A DNA stretch of 64,000 nucleotides. It comes from Methylobacterium longum. Lineage in GTDB: Bacteria; Pseudomonadota; Alphaproteobacteria; Rhizobiales; Beijerinckiaceae. The position numbers and the translations under genes were made by a program. The number at the start of each line of letters is the position of its first letter. The first letter of the stretch is position 1. The stretch lies in NCBI RefSeq assembly GCF_022179385.1, contig NZ_BPQS01000004.1, positions 124,001 to 188,000 of the forward strand. The letters run 5' to 3'. This document shows positions 1-11,826 of the stretch, one piece after another. The notes below the pieces were generated by a model. It saw nothing but the letters and a program-made list of their open reading frames with translations. It was not told the origin of the DNA and searched no databases.

Positions 1-267
1 ATGACCGACGACCTGCGCAAGAAGTACTCGATCAAGGACACCGTGAAGGGCGTGGTCGTGACCCGCGTCGATCCGAACTCGACGGCGGCCGACAAGCGGA
101 TCCAGCCCGGCGAGGTGATCGTCGAGGTCGGCCAGGAGGCGGTCAACACTCCGGCGGACGTGACCAAGCGGGTCGACACCCTGAAGAAGGACGGCCGCAA
201 GTCGGTCCTCTTGCTGGTGGCGGGCGCCACGGGCGACGTGCGCTTCGTGGCGATCGGGCTGGACTGA
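1..267 (+). CDS. Do/DegP-family serine protease, C-terminal PDZ domain (partial)
   Basis: The 88 residues form a PDZ domain of the type that ends periplasmic Do/DegP (HtrA) proteases: a peptide-binding turn is followed by VVVTRVDPNSTAADKRIQPG and a strand ending in VEVGQEAV. PDZ domains in this family bind unfolded substrate ends and control the trypsin-like domain that precedes them. No catalytic Ser-His-Asp domain is present because the gene starts left of the window; the ATG at base 1 is probably an internal methionine. The reading frame ends at TGA 265-267. A free-standing PDZ protein cannot be excluded without the upstream sequence. Confidence 0.75.
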   Translation: MTDDLRKKYSIKDTVKGVVVTRVDPNSTAADKRIQPGEVIVEVGQEAVNTPADVTKRVDTLKKDGRKSVLLLVAGATGDVRFVAIGLD

Positions 268-750
268 GTGCCGTCAGGCGCGCGATCGAGGGCCGTCGCT
301 TCGCGGGGAGCGGCGGCCTTTCCTGTGTTCAGGGCACGCCGCCTGGACGCGGCGCCACGGGGCGGCATACGGGTGCCGCGGGTCGGTGCGGCTCGGACGA
401 TCCGCGATCCGTGACGGCCGTCGCCTTCGATACCCCGAAATTCGCCCCCGCCCCGGTGAGAAGGCGAGGCTGCCGCCCGGGCCGGACGAGGGCTTGGCCG
501 ACGCGCAAGTGGATGTCGCCGACTGCCCTCCCGCTACGATGGCCCACATCCGCGATGTTCAGGTCGACACGGGCATCTCGACACGTGCAGATCGACATCC
601 GGATCGTGTGGAGCGACATCGAGGCCGTGAAAGGCGCCGGCGCCTCCGCGGAGGACGAGACGGTGGGCTGGCTCATGGGGACGCACGGCCGTCAGACCCG
701 GGCGGTTCCGGGGGCGGTCATCGCCCCGCCTCGCCCCCTGCGCTGAGCGC
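268..750. other. Intergenic region, no convincing gene
   Basis: About 480 bp lie between the protease stop and the end of serB, which is read towards it. Open frames exist on both strands, but they are Arg/Pro-rich, lack good ribosome binding sites and resemble nothing I recognise. No clear hairpin terminator or RNA gene was seen. Confidence 0.5.
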
Positions 751-1644
751 TCACCCCACGAACTCCGCCGCCGCGTAGCCCTGCAGGTACAGGAGCGCGG
801 TGAGGTCGCTGTGCTCGACCCGGACCCGCGCCGCGGCCGCGACCGCGGGCTTCGCCCGGAACGCCACGCCGAGGCCGGCCTCGCTCAGCATGTCGAGATC
901 GTTGGCCCCGTCGCCCACCGCGAGGGTCTCGGCGGCCCCGAGGCCCAATTGGCCGCGCAGGGCGATCAGCGTCGCGCGCTTCTCGGCCTTCCCGACGATC
1001 GGGGACTCGACGACTCCGGTGAGCCGCCCGTTCGCCACGCCGAGCACGTTGGACCGGTGCTCGTCGAAGCCAATCATCGCGGCGATCGGGCCGGTGAAGA
1101 CGGTGAAGCCGCCCGAGACCAGGCAGGTATGGGCGCCGTGCGCCCGCATCGTCCGCACCAGCGTGCGGCCGCCCGGGGTCAGGGTCAGGTGCTCGGCGAT
1201 CAGTCCGTCGACCGCGCCGACCGGGATGTCCTTCAGGAGCGCCACGCGCTCGCGCAGGGCCGGCTCGAAGGCGATCTCGCCGCGCATCGCCCGCTCGGTG
1301 ATCGCCGCGACATGGTCCTTGAGGCCGAGCGTCCCGGCGAGCTCGTCGATGCATTCCTGCTCGATCATGGTGGAATCCATGTCGGCCAGGAACAGGCGCT
1401 TGCGCCGGTGCGCGTCGGCGGGAAGCACCGCGAGATCGACCGGCTCGCCCGCGAGGGCCGTGCGCAGCCTCTCCGCGAGGGACGCCGCCGCGGCGGGCTC
1501 GCCCGGCACCAGCAGCTCGGCGGCGACTTCCCCGTGCAGGATCCGGGGCTGATGCTCCGTCCGCAGCACGGCGCGGGACTCGGCCAGGACCGCGTCGGTG
1601 ATGGACGGCCGATCCGGGTTTGCTATCAGGACCGCGACCAGCAT
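751..1644 (-). CDS. serB: Phosphoserine phosphatase
   Basis: A 297-residue HAD-family phosphatase that carries out the last step of L-serine synthesis (phosphoserine to serine). The HAD motif I DMDST is at residues 88-92 (Asp88 nucleophile, Asp90 acid/base), the motif II serine lies in LVSGG near 177, and motif [12 protein letters not shown] is at 244-252. The N-terminal ~75 residues are the ACT-like extension usual in alphaproteobacterial SerB. The ATG at 1644 lies 14 bp from the miaA start on the other strand, so the two genes share a very short divergent start region. Length and motifs are complete. Confidence 0.95.
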   Translation of the reverse strand: MLVAVLIANPDRPSITDAVLAESRAVLRTEHQPRILHGEVAAELLVPGEPAAAASLAERLRTALAGEPVDLAVLPADAHRRKRLFLADMDSTMIEQECIDELAGTLGLKDHVAAITERAMRGEIAFEPALRERVALLKDIPVGAVDGLIAEHLTLTPGGRTLVRTMRAHGAHTCLVSGGFTVFTGPIAAMIGFDEHRSNVLGVANGRLTGVVESPIVGKAEKRATLIALRGQLGLGAAETLAVGDGANDLDMLSEAGLGVAFRAKPAVAAAARVRVEHSDLTALLYLQGYAAAEFVG

Positions 1645-1658
1645 CGTGGAGGTACGCC

Positions 1659-2582
1659 TTGCCAGACCGGGAGGAGGCCGGGGGGCGCCCGGCCGCGATC
1701 CTCATCGCAGGGCCCACCGCGTCGGGCAAGTCGGCGCTCGCCGCGCGGCTGGCCCGACGGCACGAGGGCGTGGTGATCAACACCGATTCGATGCAGGTCT
1801 ACGCGGACCTGCGCCGCCTGACCGCCCGGCCCGACCCGGACGAGGAGGCGCGGGTGCCCCACAGGCTCTATGGCCATGTCGACGGCGCCGTGAACTACTC
1901 CGTGGGGCATTTCTCGCGGGACGCGGCGGCGCTGCTGGGGACGCTCGGCGGGCGCTTGCCGGTCTTCGTGGGCGGCACGGGCCTGTATTTCCGGGCGCTG
2001 GAGCAGGGGTTCTCGGAGTTGCCGCCGGTCCCCGAGCCGGTGCGCGCGCAGGTGCGGACCGAGGCCGAGGGACGACCGACCGCAGCGCTCCACGCCGAAC
2101 TCGCCCGGCACGACCCCGAGGGCGCCGCCCGCCTGCGCCCGAGCGACCGGATGCGGGTGATGCGCGCCCTGGAAATCTTTCTCGCCACAGGCCGGCCGAT
2201 CGCCAGCTTCTACGGCGATCCGGTCCCCGGCCCGCTCGCCGGCTGGACGCTCGACAAGATCTTCCTGGCGCCCGACCGCGCGGTGCTGCGCGCCCGCATC
2301 GACACCCGCTTCCGGGCGATGATCGCTGCGGGCGCCCTGGACGAGGTCGCCCGTCTGCGCGCCCGAAACCTCGATCCATTGCTGCCGGTGATGCGGGCCC
2401 ACGGCGTGCCGGGCCTGATCGCCCATCTCGACGGGGCGATCGATCTGGAGGCGGCGATCACCCGCGGGCAGGCGGATACGCGGGCCTATGCGAAGCGCCA
2501 GTTCACGTGGTTCCGCCACCAGATGGGGACGGGCTGGCGCTGGCTCGATCCAGAGGCTGCGGCGGGCGACGCGCTACTGTGA
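1659..2582 (+). CDS. miaA: tRNA dimethylallyltransferase
   Basis: MiaA adds a dimethylallyl group to A37 of tRNAs that read UNN codons. The P-loop AGPTASGKS and the following NTDSMQVY are the substrate-binding signature, and [12 protein letters not shown] and [14 protein letters not shown] are further family motifs. I chose the TTG at 1659 because GGAGG at 1648-1652 sits 6 nt before it; the frame can also be read from TTG 1620, which would overlap serB and has no such site. This gives about 307 residues, normal for the family. A strong hairpin overlaps the stop codon. Confidence 0.93.
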   Translation: MPDREEAGGRPAAILIAGPTASGKSALAARLARRHEGVVINTDSMQVYADLRRLTARPDPDEEARVPHRLYGHVDGAVNYSVGHFSRDAAALLGTLGGRLPVFVGGTGLYFRALEQGFSELPPVPEPVRAQVRTEAEGRPTAALHAELARHDPEGAARLRPSDRMRVMRALEIFLATGRPIASFYGDPVPGPLAGWTLDKIFLAPDRAVLRARIDTRFRAMIAAGALDEVARLRARNLDPLLPVMRAHGVPGLIAHLDGAIDLEAAITRGQADTRAYAKRQFTWFRHQMGTGWRWLDPEAAAGDALL

Positions 2583-2623
2583 CGGGTGAGCCCGATCCGC
2601 CGGGCGGAGCGGGCTCACCCGTC
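2581..2623 (+). terminator. Strong hairpin after miaA
   Basis: A perfect 14-bp inverted repeat has arms at 2581-2594 and 2610-2623 (GACGGGTGAGCCCG and its complement) around a 15-nt loop. It begins inside the miaA stop codon and lies between convergent miaA and the dehydrogenase gene. There is no U-tract, so it may be a bidirectional barrier or an RNA-stabilising stem rather than a classical terminator. Confidence 0.7.
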
Positions 2624-2782
2624 ACCGGCCCTAGGCTGGGTCTTCATCTCCCGTGCGGGCGGGGGACAGGGCGAGGGAGCAAGTCCTTCCGGAAGTGCCC
2701 CCACCGCCCGCGCGCTCACGGAAGAGCACGAAAGAGCCGGTATGGCGCGTCTCGCCCCCGCGCCGCGGCCCGGGGCGACGCT

Positions 2783-3652
2783 TCAGCGCTCCAGGCGCGC
2801 CACCAAGCTCGACGTGTCCCAGCGGTTGCCGCCCATGGCCTGGACCTCGGCGTAGAATTGATCGACCAGGGCTGAGACCGGCAGCTTGGCGCCGTTGCGG
2901 CGGGCCTCGTCCAGCAGGATGCCGAGATCCTTGCGCATCCAATCCACGGCGAAGCCGAAATCGAACTTGCCCTGGTTCATGGTCTTGCCGCGGTTCTCCA
3001 TCTGCCAGGAGCCGGCGGCCCCCTTGGAGATCACGTCGAGCACGGCCTCCACGTCGAGGCCGGCGCGCTTGGCGAAGTGGACGCCCTCGGAGAGGCCCTG
3101 GACGAGGCCGGCGATGCAGATCTGGTTGACCATCTTGGTGAGCTGGCCGGAACCCGCCGGGCCCATCAGCCGGCAGGCGCGGGCGAAGGAGCCGATCGCG
3201 CCCTCGACCTTGGCGTAGGTCGCCGGATCGCCGCCGCACATCACGGTGAGCACGCCGTTCTCGGCGCCGGCCTGGCCGCCGGAGACCGGCGCGTCGACGA
3301 AGCCGAGTCCCTTGGCGTCCGCCGCGGCGGCGAGCTCCCGGGCGACCTCGGCGGAGGCCGTGGTGTGGTCGACGAAGATCGCGCCGGGCTTCATGCCGGC
3401 GAGCGCGCCGTCCTCGCCCAGCACGACGCTGCGCAGGTCGTCGTCGTTGCCCACGCAGGCGAACACGATCTCGGCGCCCTCGACGGCCTGCCGGGGCGTG
3501 GGCGCGTGGGCGCCGCCGTAGGTCTTCACCCAGGCCTCGGCCTTGGGCGTGGTGCGGTTGTAGACGGTGACGTCGTGGCCACCCTTCTTGGCGAGGTGTC
3601 CGGCCATGGGGCCGCCCATCACGCCAAGACCCAGGAATGCGACCTTCGCCAT
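2783..3652 (-). CDS. 3-hydroxyisobutyrate dehydrogenase-like NAD(P)-dependent oxidoreductase
   Basis: A 289-residue beta-hydroxyacid dehydrogenase. The Rossmann motif GLGVMG is at residues 8-13, the substrate-binding motif DAPVSGG at 120-126, and the catalytic lysine is Lys173 in GQLTKMVNQ. Family members oxidise 3-hydroxyisobutyrate (valine breakdown) or reduce tartronate semialdehyde or other short aldehydes; the sequence alone does not fix the substrate. The ATG at 3652 has a GAGGAG site just upstream on its strand; the open frame extends 45 codons further but that part looks non-coding. It is transcribed away from cstA. Confidence 0.88.
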   Translation of the reverse strand: MAKVAFLGLGVMGGPMAGHLAKKGGHDVTVYNRTTPKAEAWVKTYGGAHAPTPRQAVEGAEIVFACVGNDDDLRSVVLGEDGALAGMKPGAIFVDHTTASAEVARELAAAADAKGLGFVDAPVSGGQAGAENGVLTVMCGGDPATYAKVEGAIGSFARACRLMGPAGSGQLTKMVNQICIAGLVQGLSEGVHFAKRAGLDVEAVLDVISKGAAGSWQMENRGKTMNQGKFDFGFAVDWMRKDLGILLDEARRNGAKLPVSALVDQFYAEVQAMGGNRWDTSSLVARLER

Positions 3653-3936
3653 TGTTGTGCGCTCCTCGCAGGCCCGGTCGGCGCCGGCGCCCTTCCTTCG
3701 CTCACGGCAGGCGGCGACAAGACCCGGCCGCCGGTTCGTGAGAGTGATCGGGGCCGTGCCGAAGACCGGACGTGACAGATCGGGCATCGTGCCGCCGCCG
3801 ACGCTGCATCACAGCTCGGATCGCTTGCGTCAACGTCGGACCAATAGGATAAACCGCCCGTGTAGCCCGGGACCCGCGAGTCCCAGCCGGAGCCCCCGCG
3901 GCCCCGCGCGCGAGGTGGTCGGTCAGGGAGTGGGAC

Positions 3937-5997
3937 ATGGGTTCGGCGATCGGCAGGCATGGGCCCTGGGCCCTCGTGGGGGCACTCGGCGCCGCGGCTC
4001 TGGCGATCGTGGCGAGCCAGCGGGGCGAGACCATCAACGCCCTCTGGATCGTGGTCGCGGCGGTCTGCACCTACCTGATCGCCTACCGCTCCTATTCCCA
4101 GTTCATCGCCGACAAGGTGATGCGCCTCGACCCCAAACGCCTGACCCCGGCGGTCCGCCACAATGACGGGCTCGACTACGTCCCCACCAACCGCGGCGTC
4201 CTGTTCGGCCACCACTTCGCGGCGATCGCGGGCGCGGGCCCGCTGGTCGGCCCGGTGCTGGCCGCCCAGATGGGCTACCTGCCCGGCATGCTGTGGATCC
4301 TGGCCGGCGTCGTGCTGGCCGGCGCCGTGCAGGACTTCATGGTCCTGTTCGTGTCGATGCGGCGGGACGGGCGCTCGCTCGGCGAGCTGATCCGGGCCGA
4401 GCTCGGCACCGTGCCGGGCATCATCGCCCTGTTCGGCACCTTCCTGATCATGGTGATCCTGCTGGCCGTGCTGGCGCTGATCGTCGTCAAGGCGCTCGCC
4501 GAGAGCCCCTGGGGCACCTTCACGGTGATGTCGACGATCCCGATCGCCATGCTGATGGGCGTCTATTCGCGCTACATCCGCCCGGGCAAGATCGGCGAGG
4601 TCTCGATCCTCGGCTTCGTCCTGCTGATGCTGGCGATCGTCGCGGGCGGCTCGGTGGCGTCGAGCCCGGTCTGGGCCCCGGCCTTCACCTTCACGGGCCC
4701 GCAGCTCTGCTGGATGCTGATCGGCTACGGCTTCGTCGCCTCGATCCTGCCGGTCTGGCTGCTCCTCGCCCCGCGCGACTACCTGTCGACCTTCCTGAAG
4801 ATCGGCACCATCGTCGGGCTGGCGCTCGGCATCGCCTTCGTGGCCCCGCACATGCAGATGCCGGCGGTCACCAAGTTCGTCGACGGCACCGGTCCGGTCT
4901 GGGCCGGCAGCCTGTTCCCGTTCCTGTTCATCACCATCGCGTGCGGCGCGGTCTCGGGCTTCCACGCCCTGATCTCGTCGGGCACCACGCCGAAGCTGAT
5001 CGCCAGCGAGGCCGATGCCCGCTTCATCGGCTACGGCGGCATGCTGATGGAATCCTTCGTGGCGATCATGGCGCTGGTCTCGGCCTGCGTGATCGACCCG
5101 GGCGTCTACTTCACCATGAACTCGCCCGCCGCCTTGGTCGGCACGACGCCCGAGACGGCCGCCGCCGCGGTGTCCAAGCTCGGCTTCGCTACGACGCCCG
5201 AGGTGATCACCCAGACCGCGGCCGACGTCGGCGAGCACACGATCATCTCGCGCGCGGGCGGCGCGCCGACGCTCGCGGTCGGCATGGCCCACATCATTTC
5301 GTCGGCCGTCGGCGGCAAGGCGATGATGGCCTTCTGGTACCACTTCGCGATCCTGTTCGAGGCGCTCTTCATCCTCACCGCGGTGGACGCGGGTACCCGC
5401 GCCTGCCGGTTCATGGTGCAGGACCTCGTCGCGCTCGCCGTCCCGTCGTTCAAGAACACCACGTCGTGGGGTCCGAGCATCGCGGCGACCGCCATCTCGG
5501 TGGGGGCCTGGGGCTACTTCCTCTATCAGGGCGTGACCGACCCGCTGGGCGGCATCAACACCCTGTGGCCCCTGTTCGGCATCTCGAACCAGATGCTCGC
5601 TGCGGTGGCTCTGACCCTCTGCACGGTGGTGATCTTCAAGATGAAGCGCGAGCGCTACGCGTTCGTGACCATCATCCCGACCGCGTGGCTGTGCCTGTGC
5701 ACCCTCACGGCCGGCTGGCAGAAGATCTTCTCGGCCGATCCGAAGATCGGGTTCCTGGCCCATGCCGAGCGCTACGCGACGGCCGCCGCGGAGGGCAAGA
5801 TCCTGGCACCGGCCAAGAACGCCGATCAGATGAGCCAGATCATCCTCAACGACCGGATCGACGCGGTCCTGGCGGCCCTGTTCATCGGCCTCGTCGTCGC
5901 CATCGCGGGCTTCGGCATCGCGGCCTGCCTGAAGGCGTGGCGCGCCGATCGCTGGACCGCGTTGGAGACCGAGCCCCGCATGGTCGCCGCGGAGTAG
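3937..5997 (+). CDS. cstA: Carbon starvation protein CstA-type transporter
   Basis: A 686-residue polytopic inner-membrane protein with many hydrophobic helices. Its N-terminal half carries the CstA hallmarks: LDYVPTNRGVLFGHHFAAIA, GPLVGPVLAAQMGYLPGM and GAVQDFMVLF. Members import pyruvate or peptides and are typically induced on carbon limitation. A 72-residue DUF466/YbdD-type gene follows after 7 bp, the usual pairing for this family, so the two form an operon. The 284-bp space before it also serves the divergent dehydrogenase and should hold the promoter; no clear operator was identified. Confidence 0.92.
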   Translation: MGSAIGRHGPWALVGALGAAALAIVASQRGETINALWIVVAAVCTYLIAYRSYSQFIADKVMRLDPKRLTPAVRHNDGLDYVPTNRGVLFGHHFAAIAGAGPLVGPVLAAQMGYLPGMLWILAGVVLAGAVQDFMVLFVSMRRDGRSLGELIRAELGTVPGIIALFGTFLIMVILLAVLALIVVKALAESPWGTFTVMSTIPIAMLMGVYSRYIRPGKIGEVSILGFVLLMLAIVAGGSVASSPVWAPAFTFTGPQLCWMLIGYGFVASILPVWLLLAPRDYLSTFLKIGTIVGLALGIAFVAPHMQMPAVTKFVDGTGPVWAGSLFPFLFITIACGAVSGFHALISSGTTPKLIASEADARFIGYGGMLMESFVAIMALVSACVIDPGVYFTMNSPAALVGTTPETAAAAVSKLGFATTPEVITQTAADVGEHTIISRAGGAPTLAVGMAHIISSAVGGKAMMAFWYHFAILFEALFILTAVDAGTRACRFMVQDLVALAVPSFKNTTSWGPSIAATAISVGAWGYFLYQGVTDPLGGINTLWPLFGISNQMLAAVALTLCTVVIFKMKRERYAFVTIIPTAWLCLCTLTAGWQKIFSADPKIGFLAHAERYATAAAEGKILAPAKNADQMSQIILNDRIDAVLAALFIGLVVAIAGFGIAACLKAWRADRWTALETEPRMVAAE

Positions 5998-6004
5998 GAA
6001 CACC

Positions 6005-6223
6005 ATGCAGCAGACAAACCTGCGGGATCGACTCCGGACGCTGTCGAAATGCGTCTGCGACGGCGCCCGGCTGATGGTGGGGCAGGGGGATTACGCGACC
6101 TATGCGGAGCATATCCGCCGCACCCATCCCGACCGGGCGCCCATGACGGAGGTGGAGTTCTTCCGCAACCGGGAGAATGCCCGCTTCGGCGTGGGCAACA
6201 CCTCGGGCTTCCGCTGCTGCTGA
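6005..6223 (+). CDS. YbdD/YjiX (DUF466) family small protein
   Basis: The 72-residue protein starts 7 bp after the cstA stop. It matches the small YbdD/YjiX proteins that accompany CstA and BtsT transporters: GDYATYAEHIRRTHPDRAPM followed by EFFRNRENARFG. The exact role is unsettled, but a partner function for the transporter is inferred from the constant gene pairing. The C-terminus ends in two cysteines. Confidence 0.88.
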   Translation: MQQTNLRDRLRTLSKCVCDGARLMVGQGDYATYAEHIRRTHPDRAPMTEVEFFRNRENARFGVGNTSGFRCC

Positions 6224-6528
6224 GCGGTGCGGCGGGGCCGGGTGACGGGCCGCCCGGTCGGGCCTGCCGGCCTTCGGCGGCGCGAAGCGGCCGAGGGAAG
6301 CGACGGAGGGGGGTAGCTGCGGACAGCGCGCGATCGGTGCGCGCCGCGCTGCTGAGCGGCGTCGCCCCGCTCCCGGACGGCGCGCGCCTGTCCCGGGCGG
6401 GGGACCGCCTCGACCGGGCTCGATCCGCGAAGGGGCGCCGCCCGCCGCCGCCATCCGGACCGATCCGGCGCCACCGGCGTTTACCCTGCCGGAGGGCGGT
6501 TCGGCCCTCATCTGCGAGCAGGGAGCCG
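6224..6528. other. Intergenic region, very GC-rich
   Basis: About 305 bp between the YbdD-type gene and the DUF3606 gene. It is extremely GC-rich with many short self-complementary stretches near 6235-6300. No gene or clear regulatory site was recognised; it presumably contains the end of the cstA operon and the promoter of the next gene. Confidence 0.4.
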
Positions 6529-6729
6529 ATGACCGACGACAACGCGCAGGACCCGGTCGAGCCGAAGGCCGTCAACACAGCGCACGCCTGGGAGCGGGCC
6601 TACTGGGCACGCCGCCTCATGGTCCCGGTGGAGCAGGTCGAGGCCGCCGTGGCGGCGGTCGGCGACGATCCGGCCCGCGTGGCGGCCCATCTCGGGCGGG
6701 ACTGGCCCGGCCACGAGCCCGCGACCTGA
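6529..6729 (+). CDS. DUF3606-type small protein
   Basis: A 66-residue protein starting at ATG 6529, with GGGAG 4 nt before it. The second half, WARRLMVPVEQVEAAVAAVG followed by DDPARVAAHLG, fits the short DUF3606 family common in Rhizobiales-type genomes, which has no established function. The reading frame is open far upstream, but that part has no ribosome binding site and odd composition, so the short version is preferred. Confidence 0.65.
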   Translation: MTDDNAQDPVEPKAVNTAHAWERAYWARRLMVPVEQVEAAVAAVGDDPARVAAHLGRDWPGHEPAT

Positions 6730-6812
6730 GCCGGCATCCCCGGCCCAAGCTCGACCGCATCTTGACTCGGCGGCCACAATGTCCGCCATCTCCGACCTGA
6801 CGGGAGGCCGGC

Positions 6813-7247
6813 ATGAGCATTTTCCAGGACGCCATCCTTCGGTTCGGCCGCACGATCATGTCGTACGCGGGCGACGCCGTCTTCCTTCAGGCCGCGGTCT
6901 CCGCCGCGGCCAACGTCATCGTGGCCGACGGGGACGTGGCCGAGGAGGAGATCGAGTCGGCGATCAGCGGCATCCGCGCGAACCCGATCCTCGAGAAATC
7001 CTACGACACCCTGCGGGTCGAGCAGGAACTCTATGAGGCCATCGCCCGGGCCAAGACCCGGGCGGGGCGCCTGGAGAACCTGCGGCTCGTCGGCGCCATC
7101 GCGGAGCGGCCGATCGAGCAGCGCCAAGACGTGTTCCTGATCGGCGCGGACGTGGCTGATTTCGGCGGCATCAGCGCGGTCGAGCACAAGGCGCTCGACG
7201 AGATCGCCGGGGCTCTGCAGGTCGACAAATCCGCGCTCCTGCGGTGA
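6813..7247 (+). CDS. TerB-like (tellurite resistance family) protein
   Basis: A 144-residue, mostly alpha-helical acidic protein with the TerB-type pattern ANVIVADGDVAEEEIESAI, in which the DGDVAEEE segment corresponds to the acidic, possibly metal-binding loop of the family. GGGAGG lies just before the ATG. TerB-like proteins occur in tellurite/stress clusters and also singly; here there are no other ter genes, so a specific tellurite role is not supported. Confidence 0.7.
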   Translation: MSIFQDAILRFGRTIMSYAGDAVFLQAAVSAAANVIVADGDVAEEEIESAISGIRANPILEKSYDTLRVEQELYEAIARAKTRAGRLENLRLVGAIAERPIEQRQDVFLIGADVADFGGISAVEHKALDEIAGALQVDKSALLR

Positions 7248-7287
7248 TCCGGCGGGCGAGGCCTCCCCGCGCCGATCTTGTCCGAGG

Positions 7288-7440
7288 CGCACGCTCATCC
7301 TGAGGTGCCGGAGCGCGGAGGCTCGAACGAGCCCGCCAGCCGGCCGGTTGAACCCTGGAGTCCGTCCTCGAGGCCCGCTCCGGCGGGCACCTCCCCGTGA
7401 GGGTGCGGGCGATCCATCCCGGGCGCCAAGGGGGCCCGCC
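7288..7440. repeat. Dispersed palindromic intergenic repeat, copy 1
   Basis: The stretch contains CTCATCCTGAGGTGCCGGAG near 7294, and partly complementary DNA (CGCTCCGGCGGGCACCTC) near 7377-7394, so the RNA could fold. A related sequence lies at about 10930. Such CATCCTGAGGTGC-type elements are common between genes in Methylobacterium-like genomes. Boundaries are approximate. The rest of the 7248-7570 gap shows no gene. Confidence 0.5.
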
Positions 7441-7570
7441 CTGCGGCGACGCGGCCCGACCCTTGCCTGCTCCCTTGCCGATCCGGACGTGATAGCGAAA
7501 CAGTCCGGGTATCCGGTGCGCCGGTATGCAACGCGGAGTTGCCGGCCCGCCGCCGGCCGGCGGAGACCGC

Positions 7571-10840
<3,270 letters not shown>

Positions 10841-10924
10841 AACGGGAGCCGGTCCCGGCGGGTGGAGTGCGGCTCGGCGAGGCTGCTTCTCCGGCCGTTT
10901 CTCCGGGAGGGGGCGACGGGCGGC

Positions 10925-11050
10925 CCGGGCCACCCGCGCCCTCATCCTGACGTGTCAGGGCGGAGCGTAGCCCGCGCGGGAGCTCTCCAGGGATCGCGCG
11001 CCGTCCGGAGGGCGCCTTCGAGGCCGGGCGATCGGGGATCGCCCGGCAAC
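10925..11050. repeat. Dispersed palindromic intergenic repeat, copy 2
   Basis: Between the convergent RND permease and cyanase genes, CCTCATCCTGACGTGTCAGG (near 10930) begins a GC-rich stretch resembling the one at 7290 in its first bases and its overall arrangement. It sits where transcripts from both sides end and may act as a terminator or a REP-like element. Boundaries are approximate. Confidence 0.4.
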
Positions 11051-11094
11051 CCGGGACGAGGGCGCGTTCCGGATTATCCGGACCTCCTCGACGG

Positions 11095-11583
11095 TCACCC
11101 CTCCTTGAACCCGTATTCCGGCGTATCGTCGTCGTTACCGTAGTACTTGTACGGCAGGAACTTGCCCGACATGGTGAGCCGCACCCGGTCGCCCTTGTTG
11201 TTGGCCTCCCGGGCCATGTCCATGTTGAAGTCGATCGCCGACATGATGCCGTCGCCGAACTCCTCCTGGATCAGCTCCTTGAAGGTCGTGCCGTAGACCA
11301 TCACGAGCTCGTAGAACCGGTAGATCAGCGGGTCGGTGGGCGGCATCGACGGGATCGAGCCGCGATAGGGCGCCTCGTTGAGCATCCGCTCCTCGGCCTC
11401 GGTGAGGCCGAACAGCTCGGCGGCCCGCTTGGCCTGCGCCTTCGGCAGCTTCATCTGGCCCATGCAGGCCGCCGTGATCAGGAACGGCGACAGGCCACCG
11501 ATCGCCTCGTGGATGTGCTTCCAGCTCCACCCCTTCTCGCGCTTGATGTCGAGCAGCTTCTCGGTGAGGTCCTCGCGTTTCAT
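11095..11583 (-). CDS. cynS: Cyanate hydratase (cyanase)
   Basis: A 162-residue cyanase, which converts cyanate plus bicarbonate into ammonia and CO2 (via carbamate). The catalytic triad of the family is present as Arg89, Glu92 and Ser115 (in YRFYELVMVYGTT and DGIMSAIDFNMD), matching Arg96/Glu99/Ser122 of the E. coli enzyme. The N-terminal half is the usual helical domain. The open frame extends far upstream without a plausible start; ATG 11583 gives the normal length. It stands alone, without the cynT or cynX partners of the E. coli operon. Confidence 0.95.
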   Translation of the reverse strand: MKREDLTEKLLDIKREKGWSWKHIHEAIGGLSPFLITAACMGQMKLPKAQAKRAAELFGLTEAEERMLNEAPYRGSIPSMPPTDPLIYRFYELVMVYGTTFKELIQEEFGDGIMSAIDFNMDMAREANNKGDRVRLTMSGKFLPYKYYGNDDDTPEYGFKEG

Positions 11584-11826
11584 CGTTTGCTCCCTGTTCG
11601 ATGGATCGGCTCGTTCCGACCCGGTTTCAGCCCGGATCGGCGATGTGCCCGGGCCGGGCGGGCAAGCCGTATGCCAAGCGCGAGGCCGGAACGGCCGACG
11701 TCGGCGGTCGACCGGGAGCGTGCTTTCGATGCACCGGGCGGTCGGGAAGCGCACAACCGCGATCGGAAACGCTTGCATCCGTGGCGTGTTTCCGGACCAT
11801 GCGCCCTCTGGTCTCGGAGGCGGGCT

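Noticed and set aside
411..746. Open frame in the gap after the protease
   Set aside because: No ribosome binding site, no recognisable sequence, and an overlapping frame of equal quality on the other strand.
3619..6006. A 795-codon open frame on the minus strand opposite cstA
   Set aside because: It is the antisense shadow of cstA in GC-rich DNA, full of Asp/Arg/His repeats with no domain.
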